A stretch of DNA of 64,000 bases from Bradyrhizobium sp. 132 (GCF_023074185.1 NZ_JADPKY010000092.1:1-64000), one strand, 5' to 3'; shown: positions 25,475 through 33,807, counted from the stretch's first letter. Translations and numbers: made by a program. Notes: generated by a model not told the origin, from the letters alone.

Positions 25475-25917
25475 CGTCGTTGCTCCAGCTTGATCAGCGC
25501 CAGCCCGGTGTCGGGATCGTGCACCTTTTGGAGATGCGCCGGGCTTTCGGTGACGATCATTTCAAGCGTTGGACGCACCATGCCTGAGCCCAAGTGCCCG
25601 GCGAGCGCGGTGCCATCGCTCCGGCCGACGACGAGATGAATGTGTACGGAAGCTTCGCCCGAAGGCGCAAGCGCGACGTCCCCGACGAGCGATGCAACCT
25701 CCACCTGCTCATCGACCCGATTTTCCAGATAGGCCTTCTTCTCCCAATCGAAAAATTTCAGGGTGAGGCTGCTGAACGCCCCGATGCCGGTGATTTGAGC
25801 GGCAGCAATATGCTGCGATGCTGCGAACGAACGGATGCTCGCCATCGCCTCGTCACCGGTGTCCAGGACAACAGCAAAGGTTCGCTGGCGATCGTCGTTG
25901 AGAAGCTTGTGCTGCAT
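25471..25917 (-). CDS. PPC/DUF296 domain protein
   Basis: A 148-residue protein of the plants-and-prokaryotes conserved (PPC, DUF296) family. Seen are the N-terminal strand FAVVLDTGDEAMASIRSFAA, the mid segment GIGAFSSLTLKFFDWEKKAY and the metal-site-like ASVHIHLVVGRSDGTALAGH. Prokaryotic members are trimers and are often described as DNA-binding, though some act as enzymes. The start ATG (25915-25917) has GGGAG about ten bases upstream. It lies 26 bases after the GMC gene and overlaps the ASRT-like gene by ATGA. Confidence 0.85.
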   Translation of the reverse strand: MQHKLLNDDRQRTFAVVLDTGDEAMASIRSFAASQHIAAAQITGIGAFSSLTLKFFDWEKKAYLENRVDEQVEVASLVGDVALAPSGEASVHIHLVVGRSDGTALAGHLGSGMVRPTLEMIVTESPAHLQKVHDPDTGLALIKLEQRR

Positions 25918-25943
25918 CGAGTCGTCTCTCCCATGCCTGGTGG

Positions 25944-27596
25944 CTAAAACCTGATCTCTCCCAGCCGCGCCAGCGAGCGGATCCGGTCCGCCGTGCGGCA
26001 TGCGATCGCCTGAATCGTGAGCGACGGATTCGCGCCGCCGACGGTTGGGAACACGGAGCCGTCACAAACCCATAAATTTGGAATGTCCCAGCTGCGGCAA
26101 TCCGCGTTGACCACGCTGTTGTCCGGGCGACTGCCCATCCGCGCTGTTCCGTTGAGGTGACAGGTGTCGTCGTGCTGGATCCAGATGTCCTTGGCGCCCG
26201 CGGCGGTTAAGGCCCGGCTCATGAAGCCGATCGAATGATCTATCAGGCGCTTGTCGTTGTCGCACCATGAGTAGGTGACGCGGGGAATTCTGATCCCGTA
26301 TTGATCGACCTCGTCGTCCAGCGTGACCCGATTTTTCTCCTGCGGGAGCATTTCACCCACGATTTTCAGGCCGACGGCATGGTTGTAGCGCTTCATTTCT
26401 TCGACCAACCGGGCTCCCCAAAGTCCGTGCGCGCTCGCCTGCGTCTTGGCCCAGAGTTGCGGCAGAGGGCCTTGGCTCATGTAACAATAGCCCCCAAAGA
26501 AGTCCTTGCCTTCGTCCGCGTAATTCCAGTGCTCGGTGATCGCGAGGGAGGGAGGTCCCTTGTACGACCGAACCTCCTCCTCCATCACGCCCCACACAGC
26601 CTGGTTGGCCTGGGCCATCAGATTCTTGCCGACGAGACCGGAACTGTTTGCAAGACCATCCGGAAACTTGTCCGTCGCAGAATTCAGCAACAGCCGGGGC
26701 GTTTCGATGGCATAACCGGCCACAACCACATTGCGTGCCTTCTGGAAGTGCCACTTGTCCTGACGATGATAGTGCACCCCAACGGCGAGCCCGTTCTCGT
26801 CGGTCTCGATCCGGCCGACCATGGCCAGGTCGCGGATTTCGGCACCGGCCGAGAGGGCACGGGGAATCCAGGTCACTAGGGCGCTCTGCTTCGCGTTGGT
26901 CGAACAGCCCGCCACGCAGAAGCCGCGATAGACGCAGGGATGCGCTAGTCCGCGAGGAGCAGAAAGAGTCGCGAGCGGCGTTTCCGTCCACGCGATGCCC
27001 ATGGCCTCGCAGCCGCGCGCCAGCGCGCGGGCTGCAGCATTGAGCGGATGGGCGCGATAGGGGTAGCGCGGGCGCGGCGGTCCCCACGGATAGTTGATCG
27101 GCCCGGATATTTTGAGGGCCTGCTCGACCTCCGTGTAGTAAGCCCACATCTCGCGCCAATCGATTGGCCAATCAGCGCCGTAGCCGAGCTTCGTTCGGGC
27201 TTTGAACCATTCCGGGCGGAAGCGCAGCGACACCATGGCAAAATGCACGGTCGAACCGCCAACGGCCTTGCCGCTGTTGTTGCTTCCAAGTTGCAGCGGG
27301 TTGTCACCGTCGACGATGCGATCGTCGGTCCAATAGAGCTTGGTTTGCTCGGATTCGTCGGAGGCGAAGTCCTCCAGAGGACGAAAGTAAGGGCCGGCGT
27401 CGAGTGCCACCACCGAGAAACCATATTCGGCCAGCTTGCAGGCCAGGGTCCCTCCGCCAGCGCCCGTCCCGACGATGACGAAGTCCACCGCTTCGTTGTC
27501 GGCGTATTGCTGCATGCTGACCCAACGGCCCGGCCGGAAAACGTCCGGCGCACGACCGTTGCGTGCGCGAGGACTATGCCGGGGATCATCGGACAT
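25944..27596 (-). CDS. GMC-family FAD oxidoreductase (gluconate-dehydrogenase-like large subunit)
   Basis: A 550-residue flavoprotein. The FAD motif VDFVIVGTGAGGGTLACKLA lies near 38-58, GSNNSGKAVGGSTVHFAM is the GMC signature region, and HLNGTARMGSRPD near residue 478 carries the catalytic His/Asn block of GMC enzymes. A cysteine cluster (CVYRGFCVAGC) matches gluconate and sorbitol dehydrogenase large subunits. It oxidises a sugar, sugar acid or alcohol and passes electrons on. It overlaps the subunit-3-like gene by 11 bases. It has no signal peptide, unlike Tat-partnered periplasmic systems, so location is uncertain. Confidence 0.92.
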   Translation of the reverse strand: MSDDPRHSPRARNGRAPDVFRPGRWVSMQQYADNEAVDFVIVGTGAGGGTLACKLAEYGFSVVALDAGPYFRPLEDFASDESEQTKLYWTDDRIVDGDNPLQLGSNNSGKAVGGSTVHFAMVSLRFRPEWFKARTKLGYGADWPIDWREMWAYYTEVEQALKISGPINYPWGPPRPRYPYRAHPLNAAARALARGCEAMGIAWTETPLATLSAPRGLAHPCVYRGFCVAGCSTNAKQSALVTWIPRALSAGAEIRDLAMVGRIETDENGLAVGVHYHRQDKWHFQKARNVVVAGYAIETPRLLLNSATDKFPDGLANSSGLVGKNLMAQANQAVWGVMEEEVRSYKGPPSLAITEHWNYADEGKDFFGGYCYMSQGPLPQLWAKTQASAHGLWGARLVEEMKRYNHAVGLKIVGEMLPQEKNRVTLDDEVDQYGIRIPRVTYSWCDNDKRLIDHSIGFMSRALTAAGAKDIWIQHDDTCHLNGTARMGSRPDNSVVNADCRSWDIPNLWVCDGSVFPTVGGANPSLTIQAIACRTADRIRSLARLGEIRF

Positions 27597-28254
27597 GGCG
27601 GTTGATCCTCAGAGCGGCGAGCTCATCTCCGGGCTTGGCCTCGGCGGCCTCCCAGGGGTCGCGATCGTCGAAATCGAGACGCACATAGCCGCGCGGACTG
27701 GCCGGTCCGCCCCATCCGATCTCACTCCAGGCGGCCGGGTGTGAGTAATATGCCAGCACCAGATCTTGGAGCAGGCGGTGCTTGAAGAAGGCGCTAGGCG
27801 GCATGCCGGCCCATTCGGGCGCATGCAATCCACCGGCTTCGCAGCGTCGCAACAACGCGTCTTGATCAGGCCCGGCCATCTCAGCGAACCGGGAGCCATG
27901 ACGGCTTAGCGCCTCCGCATCGAGAGCATGGAGCCCAAGCCGCCACGCATCACCATCTCGCGGCATACCGGCAGGACGATAGCCGTCGAAGATGCCATCT
28001 TGCAGTTTACGATCAACAAGTGCCGCAACGGGGATACGCGAATGCGAGGCGGATTGCGGGACTATTCGATCGGCCATCGCCGTGACGGATTGGAATTCTT
28101 CCGCCGTGAAAAAGCGCGGGTCGTTCGCGACCGCAAGCCGACGCGAGATGACGTCCCGCGTCTTGTCATTCCAGGACGGACTGTTCCACTTCGCGAGAAC
28201 GTCGTAGCCGGGATAAACACTCCCCCGGCTGCGCTGCGAGCTCCTCTCAGCCAT
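27586..28254 (-). CDS. Gluconate 2-dehydrogenase subunit 3-like protein
   Basis: A 222-residue partner of the GMC subunit. The family segment runs from AEEFQSVTAMADRIVPQSAS through IPVAALVDRKLQDGIFDGYR to ALLRRCEAGGLHAPEW and a C-terminal block with LVLAYYSHPAAWSEIGWGGP. Known members usually carry a Tat signal that exports the large subunit; here the N-terminus (MAERSSQRSRGSVYPGYDVL) shows no Arg-Arg-hydrophobic pattern. So the complex may act in the cytoplasm or use another start. It overlaps the membrane protein gene upstream by eight bases. Confidence 0.85.
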   Translation of the reverse strand: MAERSSQRSRGSVYPGYDVLAKWNSPSWNDKTRDVISRRLAVANDPRFFTAEEFQSVTAMADRIVPQSASHSRIPVAALVDRKLQDGIFDGYRPAGMPRDGDAWRLGLHALDAEALSRHGSRFAEMAGPDQDALLRRCEAGGLHAPEWAGMPPSAFFKHRLLQDLVLAYYSHPAAWSEIGWGGPASPRGYVRLDFDDRDPWEAAEAKPGDELAALRINRHVR

Positions 28255-29215
28255 CGGAGGCCTCTCTCATGAGCTCGAGCGCAGCAAGCCCGGCCAGCGC
28301 AAGTCCTGCGAAGCTTGGCGGCGCGGGTAGCGGCGGACCGTCAAGAATGTTCTGGCTCCAGTTGCGCCAGCCCCCCATGTTTCGCGAGATCCCATAGGCG
28401 TGCAAGCCCACACCAGCGAAACCCATGGCGACCAGCAGCCGCATCCACCACCGGGTGGCGCGGTGCGCGCACTCGCCGCTCCCCGCCACGGTTGCGCCGA
28501 GCAACCCGGCGCCGATTGGCGGCAGGGTGACCGGAATGGCCATGAGCGGGTTGTGAAAGGCACCGCGGAAGTGCAGCAGACCCGCCTCCCCGCTCGTGCC
28601 CAGCAGGCCGAGCGCTGCAACCGTCGCAACGGTCTTGCCAGCTGGAAGGCTGAGCACGCGAGGACGGCGCCGCGGCCCATTGGCGCGCAGCCGCTCCGAG
28701 CAGAAGCCCAGCAGGCCTGACAGCAGAATAGCCATGGGGGCCCCGAGCGGGGCACCATAGAAGAGGTTCTGCCAGCTGAACCCACCCACCTTCTTGGTGA
28801 CGTTGTAAATGTGAAAGCCTGTGCCAAGCAGGCCTGTACCAGCTGCCAGTAGGTAGGAGGTATCGCGCGCGTTGTGAGCGACGGGGCGCTTGTCGGCCGT
28901 GCCATGCAGGCTCATTGCCAAAGTCAGGCCCGCGACGACGATCGGCGTCAGCATGGCTTTGTTCTTGAACGAGCCGCGGTAGTGCTCCACGGCGCTGTCT
29001 GCAAGAACTGATGCTGCAAGTGTACCCGCTGCCCGATTTAGCTGTCGCGCCGCCAACACGTTGTCGGCCTTTTGGCGATCAGGACCTGAGAGCGAACGGC
29101 TGGTAGGCGACCAACGCCCCTGAGCCGGCGCGCTCCTCTCTTCCCTCACTCCGGCTCGGGCGATGCCGTGCGCTCTTTGTTTTCTAGCATGGTCAGACCG
29201 CATAGCGTCCAGCAT
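28247..29215 (-). CDS. Membrane protein with two homologous halves, unknown
   Basis: About 322 residues: a roughly 60-residue basic N-terminus, then six or seven hydrophobic helices. The membrane part is an internal duplication: HYRGSFKNKAMLTPIVV in the first half matches HFRGAFHNPLMAIPVTL in the second, and GTGFHIYNVTKKVGGFSWQN matches GVGLHAYGISRNMGGWRNWS. Each half therefore keeps one His after the duplicated start and one in FHIY/LHAY. Such paired histidines could ligate haem b, making it a membrane electron acceptor for the GMC dehydrogenase; this is inference. No CxxCH haem c site is present. The gene overlaps the enolase-type gene by 23 bases. Confidence 0.8.
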   Translation of the reverse strand: MLDAMRSDHARKQRAHGIARAGVREERSAPAQGRWSPTSRSLSGPDRQKADNVLAARQLNRAAGTLAASVLADSAVEHYRGSFKNKAMLTPIVVAGLTLAMSLHGTADKRPVAHNARDTSYLLAAGTGLLGTGFHIYNVTKKVGGFSWQNLFYGAPLGAPMAILLSGLLGFCSERLRANGPRRRPRVLSLPAGKTVATVAALGLLGTSGEAGLLHFRGAFHNPLMAIPVTLPPIGAGLLGATVAGSGECAHRATRWWMRLLVAMGFAGVGLHAYGISRNMGGWRNWSQNILDGPPLPAPPSFAGLALAGLAALELMREASDG

Positions 29216-30290
29216 CCGCTTCCTTGAAGATCAAACCATTGCCCGGCCGGTTAAGGTCCGGCTCGATCGCGCCATTGCGCGCCAATGGAGCACCATCGAA
29301 CAGCAGGTGCTCGATGCGAACATGGTCGTGAAACCATTCGAGGTGGCGCAGCCGCGGCACCGCGCAAGCTGCATGCAAATGCACCGCAGGCGCGCAGTGG
29401 CCAGAGAGGTCGATGTGGTACGCGTCGCAAATCGCGGCGACCTGCAAAAACCCGGTGACGCCGCCGCAACGTGTGAGGTCCGCCTGCTGCACGTCGACGG
29501 CGGACGCCTCCAGCATCGCCCGCACATAGTCGGTCGTATAAGCATATTCTCCGGCAGCGACGTCCATGCCTGCGGGCGCGCGCTCCCGGATCGCCCTGAG
29601 CCCTCGCAGATCATCCGACGATACCGGCTCCTCGAACCATGTCACGCCCTGCCTTGTGAAAACGCCAGCAAGCTGCAGCGCTTGCTTCACGCCGTAGGCA
29701 CCGTTTGCATCAACGAAAAGCTCCGCCCAGGCGCCGATCGCGCGCCTAGCGACTTCGACGCGGTGAAGATCGAGCTCCGGCTCCGAGCCAACTTTCATTT
29801 TGACATATCTACAGCCCTGCTCCATGACCCAGCCCGACAGCTGGCGACTGAGTTCATCGTCGGAATAGGAGGTGAACCCGCCGCTTCCATAGATCGGAAC
29901 GGCCGTGCGGTAGCTTCCCAGCAGCTGAACGAGCGGCACTTGCATCAGGCGCGCCTTTAAGTCGTAGAGCGCCGTATCCACGGCCGAGATTGCGGTTGCC
30001 GCAAGACCTTCGCGGCCCAGATTGCGCACGGAACGCTGCATGGCCAGCCACGCCGCCTCGGGTGCAAAGGCATCCTTGCCCTGGACCGTACCGGCGAGCT
30101 TGCCCGCGACCAACCCGACCGCACTTCGATCCGTGTAACTGTAGCCGATCCCGAGTTTGCCGCCGGCAAAGGCTTCGACCAGCACGAGCGTAGTAGAGCT
30201 CCAGCTCATTGTGCCGTCCGCCTCAGGCCGATCGGTCGGGACCTCGAATGCCCGCGCCTGTATCTTCTCGATCTGCACCTGTGACATCAT
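29193..30290 (-). CDS. Enolase-superfamily enzyme (mandelate racemase/muconate lactonizing type)
   Basis: A 365-residue enzyme of the enolase superfamily. The catalytic pattern is readable: CRYVKMKVGSE with Lys-x-Lys near 165, metal ligands in ELFVDANGAYG (Asp), GVTWFEEPVSSD (Glu) and VAAGEYAYTTDYV (Glu), and a general base in IDLSGHCAPAVH (His near 296). This Lys/His pairing is typical of sugar-acid dehydratases and racemases in the mandelate racemase group. A sugar-acid dehydratase would fit the operon, which holds sugar-oxidising enzymes. The exact substrate is unknown. It overlaps the TPP-enzyme stop codon. Confidence 0.9.
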   Translation of the reverse strand: MMSQVQIEKIQARAFEVPTDRPEADGTMSWSSTTLVLVEAFAGGKLGIGYSYTDRSAVGLVAGKLAGTVQGKDAFAPEAAWLAMQRSVRNLGREGLAATAISAVDTALYDLKARLMQVPLVQLLGSYRTAVPIYGSGGFTSYSDDELSRQLSGWVMEQGCRYVKMKVGSEPELDLHRVEVARRAIGAWAELFVDANGAYGVKQALQLAGVFTRQGVTWFEEPVSSDDLRGLRAIRERAPAGMDVAAGEYAYTTDYVRAMLEASAVDVQQADLTRCGGVTGFLQVAAICDAYHIDLSGHCAPAVHLHAACAVPRLRHLEWFHDHVRIEHLLFDGAPLARNGAIEPDLNRPGNGLIFKEADAGRYAV

Positions 30291-32062
30291 TCCTTCCCGG
30301 GCATCACGCTCGTCAGCAGCTCTTTGGCGCTGTTCTTAAGGACGCTTGCAAGTTCGGGCTCGGAAGGAATCATGCTGACGAAGTTCTTGGCATCCTTGAG
30401 GGTGATGTGCGGAGGAAGCGGCGGCACGTTCGGATCGGTATACGCTTCGAGGACCACAGGACAATCCGCGGACAGCGCCTCATCCCAAGCAGCACCCACG
30501 CAGTCCGGATTGTCGACAAAGATGCCCTTCAGGCCAATAAGCTCCGCATATCGGTGATAGGGGAAATCCGGAATGCTCTGGGTCGATAGCGTCTTGCCCG
30601 AGCCGAGCTGAATCCGCTCCTCCCATGTGACCTGATTGAGATCGCGGTTGTTGAGAACGAGCACGATCAGCCGAGGGTTCGACCACGTTTTCCAGTATTT
30701 GGAGATGGTGATCAAAACGTTCAGGCCGTTCATCTGCATGGCGCCATCGCCCATGCAGGCGACCACCGTGCGGTCCGGGTGAGCCATCTTTGCCGCAACA
30801 GCGTAAGGCGTTCCCGCGCCTAACGACGCCAGCCCACCGGAAAGCGACGCCTTCATGCCACGCCGGATCTTCAGATCGCGCGCGTACCAGTTGGCGACCG
30901 AGCCGGAATCCGCGGTGATGATCGCATTCTCAGGCAAGCGCGGCGACAGCTCCCAGAACACGCGCTGTGGGTTGAGTGGTTCTGCTGAATCCATTGCGCG
31001 CCGTTCGAGAGTCTGCCACCATTCCCGCACACCCTCTTCGATCTCTTGCCGCCAGGCTGAACCTTGCTTCTGCTGCAGAAGCGGCAGCAGCGCTTGCAAG
31101 GTCGCCGAGCTGTCCCCCACGATATTGACCTCCATGGGGTAACGAAGACTCAAACGTGAGCCGTCGATGTCGACCTGGACGCCGCGCGCAGAGCCTGGCT
31201 TCGGCAGGAACTCGCTGTACGGGAACGCCGACCCTACCATCAGGAAAGTGTCGCAATTTTTCATGAGGTCCCAACTCGGCTTGGTACCAAGCAAGCCGAT
31301 CGAACCCGTGACAAAGGGCAGGTCGTCGGGAAGTGCGGCCTTGCCGAGCAGCGCCTTTGCGACTCCCGCCTGAAGGCGCTCTGCGACTGCGATCACTTCA
31401 TCGGTCGCGGACAGAGCACCCGCTCCGATCAGCATCGCGACTTTGCTGCCCTTGTTCAGCACCTCCGCCGCCGCGCGTACCGGAGCTTCATCGGGACGTT
31501 TCGCGGGATCGGCGTAACCGGTCCCGGTGTGTGTTGCCCCATGCGCGAGCGGCGGATCCCGGTAGTCCAGTTCCTGCACGTCCTTGGGCAAGATCACGCA
31601 AGTCACGGTGCGCCTGTTGTGCGCAATGCGAACGGCCCGGTCTATCAGGTGGCGTATCTGCTCGGGTACGCTTGCCTGTGCGACGTATTCTGCCACGTCC
31701 TGGAACAGGACCTGCAGATCGACTTCCTGCTGATAGCTCGCCCCAATCGCGCTCCTCGCCTGCTGGCCGACGAGGGCGACCACAGGCACATGATCCATTT
31801 TGGCGTCGTACAGGCCGTTGAGAAGATGAATTGCGCCAGGGCCGGAGGTCGCAAAACAGAGGCCGACCTGTCCTGTAAACTTGGCATGAGCGCAAGCCAT
31901 GAAGGCGGCCATCTCCTCGTGCCGGACCTGCACGTATTCCATCTTTTCTTTCGCGTCTTCTAGAGCGACGTCCAACCCTCCGACCCCGTCCCCAGGATAG
32001 CCAAAGACCCGGCTCAGGCCCCACTCGGAGAGCCGGTGCCAAACGAATTCACTGACGTTCAT
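30287..32062 (-). CDS. Thiamine-pyrophosphate-dependent enzyme (pyruvate oxidase/acetolactate synthase-like)
   Basis: A 591-residue TPP enzyme with the three-domain order of the POX family. The Pyr domain has the catalytic Glu in YVQVRHEEMAAFMACAHAKF near residue 50. The central domain includes KVAMLIGAGALSA, and the PP domain holds ACMGDGAMQMNGLNVL and VLVLNNRDLNQVTWEER, the GDG...NN metal-binding motif near 437. Relatives include PoxB-type pyruvate oxidases and 2-hydroxyacyl-CoA or oxo-acid enzymes. It is the first gene of the nine-gene operon; an EcfG-like promoter and a dyad lie within 90 bases upstream. Confidence 0.9.
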   Translation of the reverse strand: MNVSEFVWHRLSEWGLSRVFGYPGDGVGGLDVALEDAKEKMEYVQVRHEEMAAFMACAHAKFTGQVGLCFATSGPGAIHLLNGLYDAKMDHVPVVALVGQQARSAIGASYQQEVDLQVLFQDVAEYVAQASVPEQIRHLIDRAVRIAHNRRTVTCVILPKDVQELDYRDPPLAHGATHTGTGYADPAKRPDEAPVRAAAEVLNKGSKVAMLIGAGALSATDEVIAVAERLQAGVAKALLGKAALPDDLPFVTGSIGLLGTKPSWDLMKNCDTFLMVGSAFPYSEFLPKPGSARGVQVDIDGSRLSLRYPMEVNIVGDSSATLQALLPLLQQKQGSAWRQEIEEGVREWWQTLERRAMDSAEPLNPQRVFWELSPRLPENAIITADSGSVANWYARDLKIRRGMKASLSGGLASLGAGTPYAVAAKMAHPDRTVVACMGDGAMQMNGLNVLITISKYWKTWSNPRLIVLVLNNRDLNQVTWEERIQLGSGKTLSTQSIPDFPYHRYAELIGLKGIFVDNPDCVGAAWDEALSADCPVVLEAYTDPNVPPLPPHITLKDAKNFVSMIPSEPELASVLKNSAKELLTSVMPGKE

Positions 32063-32098
32063 TGGATTTTCTCGCTTTCGCGCAGCCGACTTAGTTCA

Positions 32099-32123
32099 AA
32101 CGCTTCTGCTACTGGCCGGTTCT
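32099..32123 (-). promoter_or_regulatory. EcfG-like promoter, one mismatch, for the sugar-oxidation operon
   Basis: On the minus strand: -35 AGAAC (32119-32123), 16 bases, -10 CGTT (32099-32102). Only the first -35 base differs from GGAAC-N16-CGTT. The -10 sits about 37 bases before the TPP-enzyme ATG, right for a short leader. It would place all nine downstream genes under the general stress sigma factor. Confidence 0.5.
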
Positions 32124-32134
32124 CACGAATGTCC

Positions 32135-32148
32135 GTACGCTCGCGTAC
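32135..32148. promoter_or_regulatory. GTACG-N4-CGTAC dyad (candidate operator)
   Basis: Perfect arms GTACG/CGTAC around CTCG. It lies just upstream of the EcfG-like -35 element (32119-32123) of the nine-gene operon, the position expected for an activator site. It is the third exact copy of the dyad. Confidence 0.5.
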
Positions 32149-32243
32149 CTCTCCAACGGCTTCATTCACTCCCATCCCGCGCCAGCAGACGAACATCGCG
32201 GGCCCTCTATGGACGAGTGGCGATGTTCGCCTAAGGTGGAGGA

Positions 32244-32603
32244 CTACTTCGACGCGGCGTTGTTGTTCGAAGAGCCGGACGCGGTCGTGCCCTGAGAGTT
32301 GGTTGCGGAGCCGGTCGTGGTCGTGTTCATGGCTTCGAACACGGACATGCCATGTGGACCGATCGTCATCACCATCGGATTGCCGTCCTTCGTCTTGGCC
32401 TGGACGACGAAGGATTCGGCAACGATCTTGATGTCGGTGAAACCTGCCTTCTTCAGATCATCCTGAATTTTCTGCACCGCCGTATTCTGGCCCGAGTTGG
32501 TGGCTGCTTGCGAGGGTGCCGTGGAATTGGCGCCACCTTGCGCGAGTACCGGACTGGAAGCCGTGGCTGCGAGCAAGAAGGCTGCCAAAAGCGTGGTCTT
32601 CAT
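32244..32603 (-). CDS. Small exported protein with a conserved AGFTDIK domain
   Basis: A 119-residue protein with a signal peptide (MKTTLLAAFLLAATASSPVL). The core is AVQKIQDDLKKAGFTDIKIV and AESFVVQAKTKDGNPMVMTI, followed by a Ser/Thr/Asn-rich tail. The same core occurs in the 53471 protein (DLQQAGFTDVKVRPESFLVE), where it is fused to a PRC barrel. So a compact alpha/beta module of about 50 residues is used both alone and in a fusion. Function unknown. GGAGA is seen near the start. Confidence 0.8.
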   Translation of the reverse strand: MKTTLLAAFLLAATASSPVLAQGGANSTAPSQAATNSGQNTAVQKIQDDLKKAGFTDIKIVAESFVVQAKTKDGNPMVMTIGPHGMSVFEAMNTTTTGSATNSQGTTASGSSNNNAASK

Positions 32604-32754
32604 CGCTATCTCCTACAGTTTGACGGATCAATATCGCGACAGCGCTGGCCGGCCCCAGACGTTCCGCCAGAAACAGTCGCGGTCGCGCGAACTCGGTACG
32701 AGACCGAACGAAGCGGAGGACGAGCTTCTGCCGATAACCGGCCTTGCGGCCAAT

Positions 32755-33588
32755 TCAGCCGGAAAGCAATTCGGGCGCGGACTCTCCCTCTCCAAACGCC
32801 AATCGGCTGGCGTGGCTGAATATCTCGTAACCATCGTCACGCGCGACCGCGACGAGCGTGACCCCGGCCCCTTCAGCGATCTCGATCGCCAGCGAAGTCG
32901 GGGCCGAGACGGCGACGAGGAGCGGCACGCCCATTCTCGCTGTCTTTTGCACCAGCTCGACGGATACCCGACTGGTGATGAGGACAGCTCCCGATGACGT
33001 CTCCAGGCCGGCTCTGGCAACCGCTCCCGCGAGCTTGTCCAAAGCGTTGTGGCGACCGACATCTTCTCTTAGCAAGCGAACGGTATTGCCGTCCCAGAAC
33101 GCCGCAGCGTGCATCGCCCCTGTCGCCTGGTTGTGATACTGGAGCGGCCGTAACGAGCGCATCGCTGTCAGGATGTCGAAGGCGCGAAATCCGCCCCGGC
33201 TGACGATGCGCGGCAGCCGCGGGCAAGCGTGCTCCAGGCTTTCGATTCCGCAGAGGCCGCAGCCGACCGGCCCGACCATCGCCCTCCGCCTGCTTGCAAG
33301 GAGATCACCATGGGAGTTGTCGAGCCAGATCCGCACTTCGCAACCGCGCTCGAGCTCGACGATTTCGATGCTGATGATGTCCTCGCACCGCTCGACAATG
33401 CCCTCGCTCAAGCTAAAACCGACGCCAAAATCCCAGAGGTCGGCGGGCGAGGCCATCATCACAGCGTAAGTCGAGCCGTTGTAGGTGAGCGCTATCGGCC
33501 GCTCCTCTGCGACCCTGCGGGAGGAGGGGATTGGGCGGCTCCCTCGCCACACCAACTCCGGTTTGTCGAGCGTACAGCGATCACCCAT
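32755..33588 (-). CDS. fdhD: Formate dehydrogenase accessory sulfurtransferase FdhD
   Basis: About 277 residues. FdhD passes sulfur from a cysteine desulfurase (IscS in E. coli) to the molybdenum cofactor of formate dehydrogenases. The active-site cysteine motif is in VGCGLCGIESLEHA, and the conserved blocks TYNGSTYAVMMASPADLWDF, FSLSEGIVERCEDI and LLREDVGRHNALDKLAGAVA follow in order. The ATG at 33588 has GGGAG nearby; an in-frame GTG at 33669 extends the N-terminus by 27 residues. It is divergent from the FdhF/YdeP-type gene, which is probably its client. Confidence 0.93.
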   Translation of the reverse strand: MGDRCTLDKPELVWRGSRPIPSSRRVAEERPIALTYNGSTYAVMMASPADLWDFGVGFSLSEGIVERCEDIISIEIVELERGCEVRIWLDNSHGDLLASRRRAMVGPVGCGLCGIESLEHACPRLPRIVSRGGFRAFDILTAMRSLRPLQYHNQATGAMHAAAFWDGNTVRLLREDVGRHNALDKLAGAVARAGLETSSGAVLITSRVSVELVQKTARMGVPLLVAVSAPTSLAIEIAEGAGVTLVAVARDDGYEIFSHASRLAFGEGESAPELLSG

Positions 33589-33661
33589 GTCCCACTCCCA
33601 TTGGCGTCTGCCAACCTCTTCCGGAGAGCCAAGTTCCAGCTCGAGATTTCTTTGTACGGCA

Positions 33662-33683
33662 GCGCGCACACTATCGTGCGCGC
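33662..33683. promoter_or_regulatory. Inverted repeat between fdhD and the molybdoenzyme gene
   Basis: GCGCGCAC (33662-33669) and GTGCGCGC (33676-33683), perfect 8-bp arms with a six-base spacer (ACTATC). It lies in the divergent region between fdhD and the FdhF-type gene, so it may be a shared operator or a hairpin. Confidence 0.4.
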
Positions 33684-33782
33684 GCAGACACAGAGGCTCG
33701 CTTCCGCTCCATGGTATTGAGCACTCTGCGTTTTTCGCTCGGCGGTCGCTGTGCTTCCTCCAACTTCAAAACCTCGGACCGA

Positions 33783-33807
33783 GGAACCCCCCTGACGAAC
33801 ATACGTT
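33783..33807 (+). promoter_or_regulatory. Perfect EcfG-type promoter of the respiratory operon
   Basis: GGAAC (33783-33787), 16 bases, CGTT (33804-33807): an exact match to the alphaproteobacterial general-stress (EcfG) promoter consensus. The -10 lies 43 bases before the ATG of the molybdoenzyme gene (33851), giving a leader of about 35 bases. It is the best promoter candidate in the window and heads the whole FdhF-ACIII-cox operon. Confidence 0.65.
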
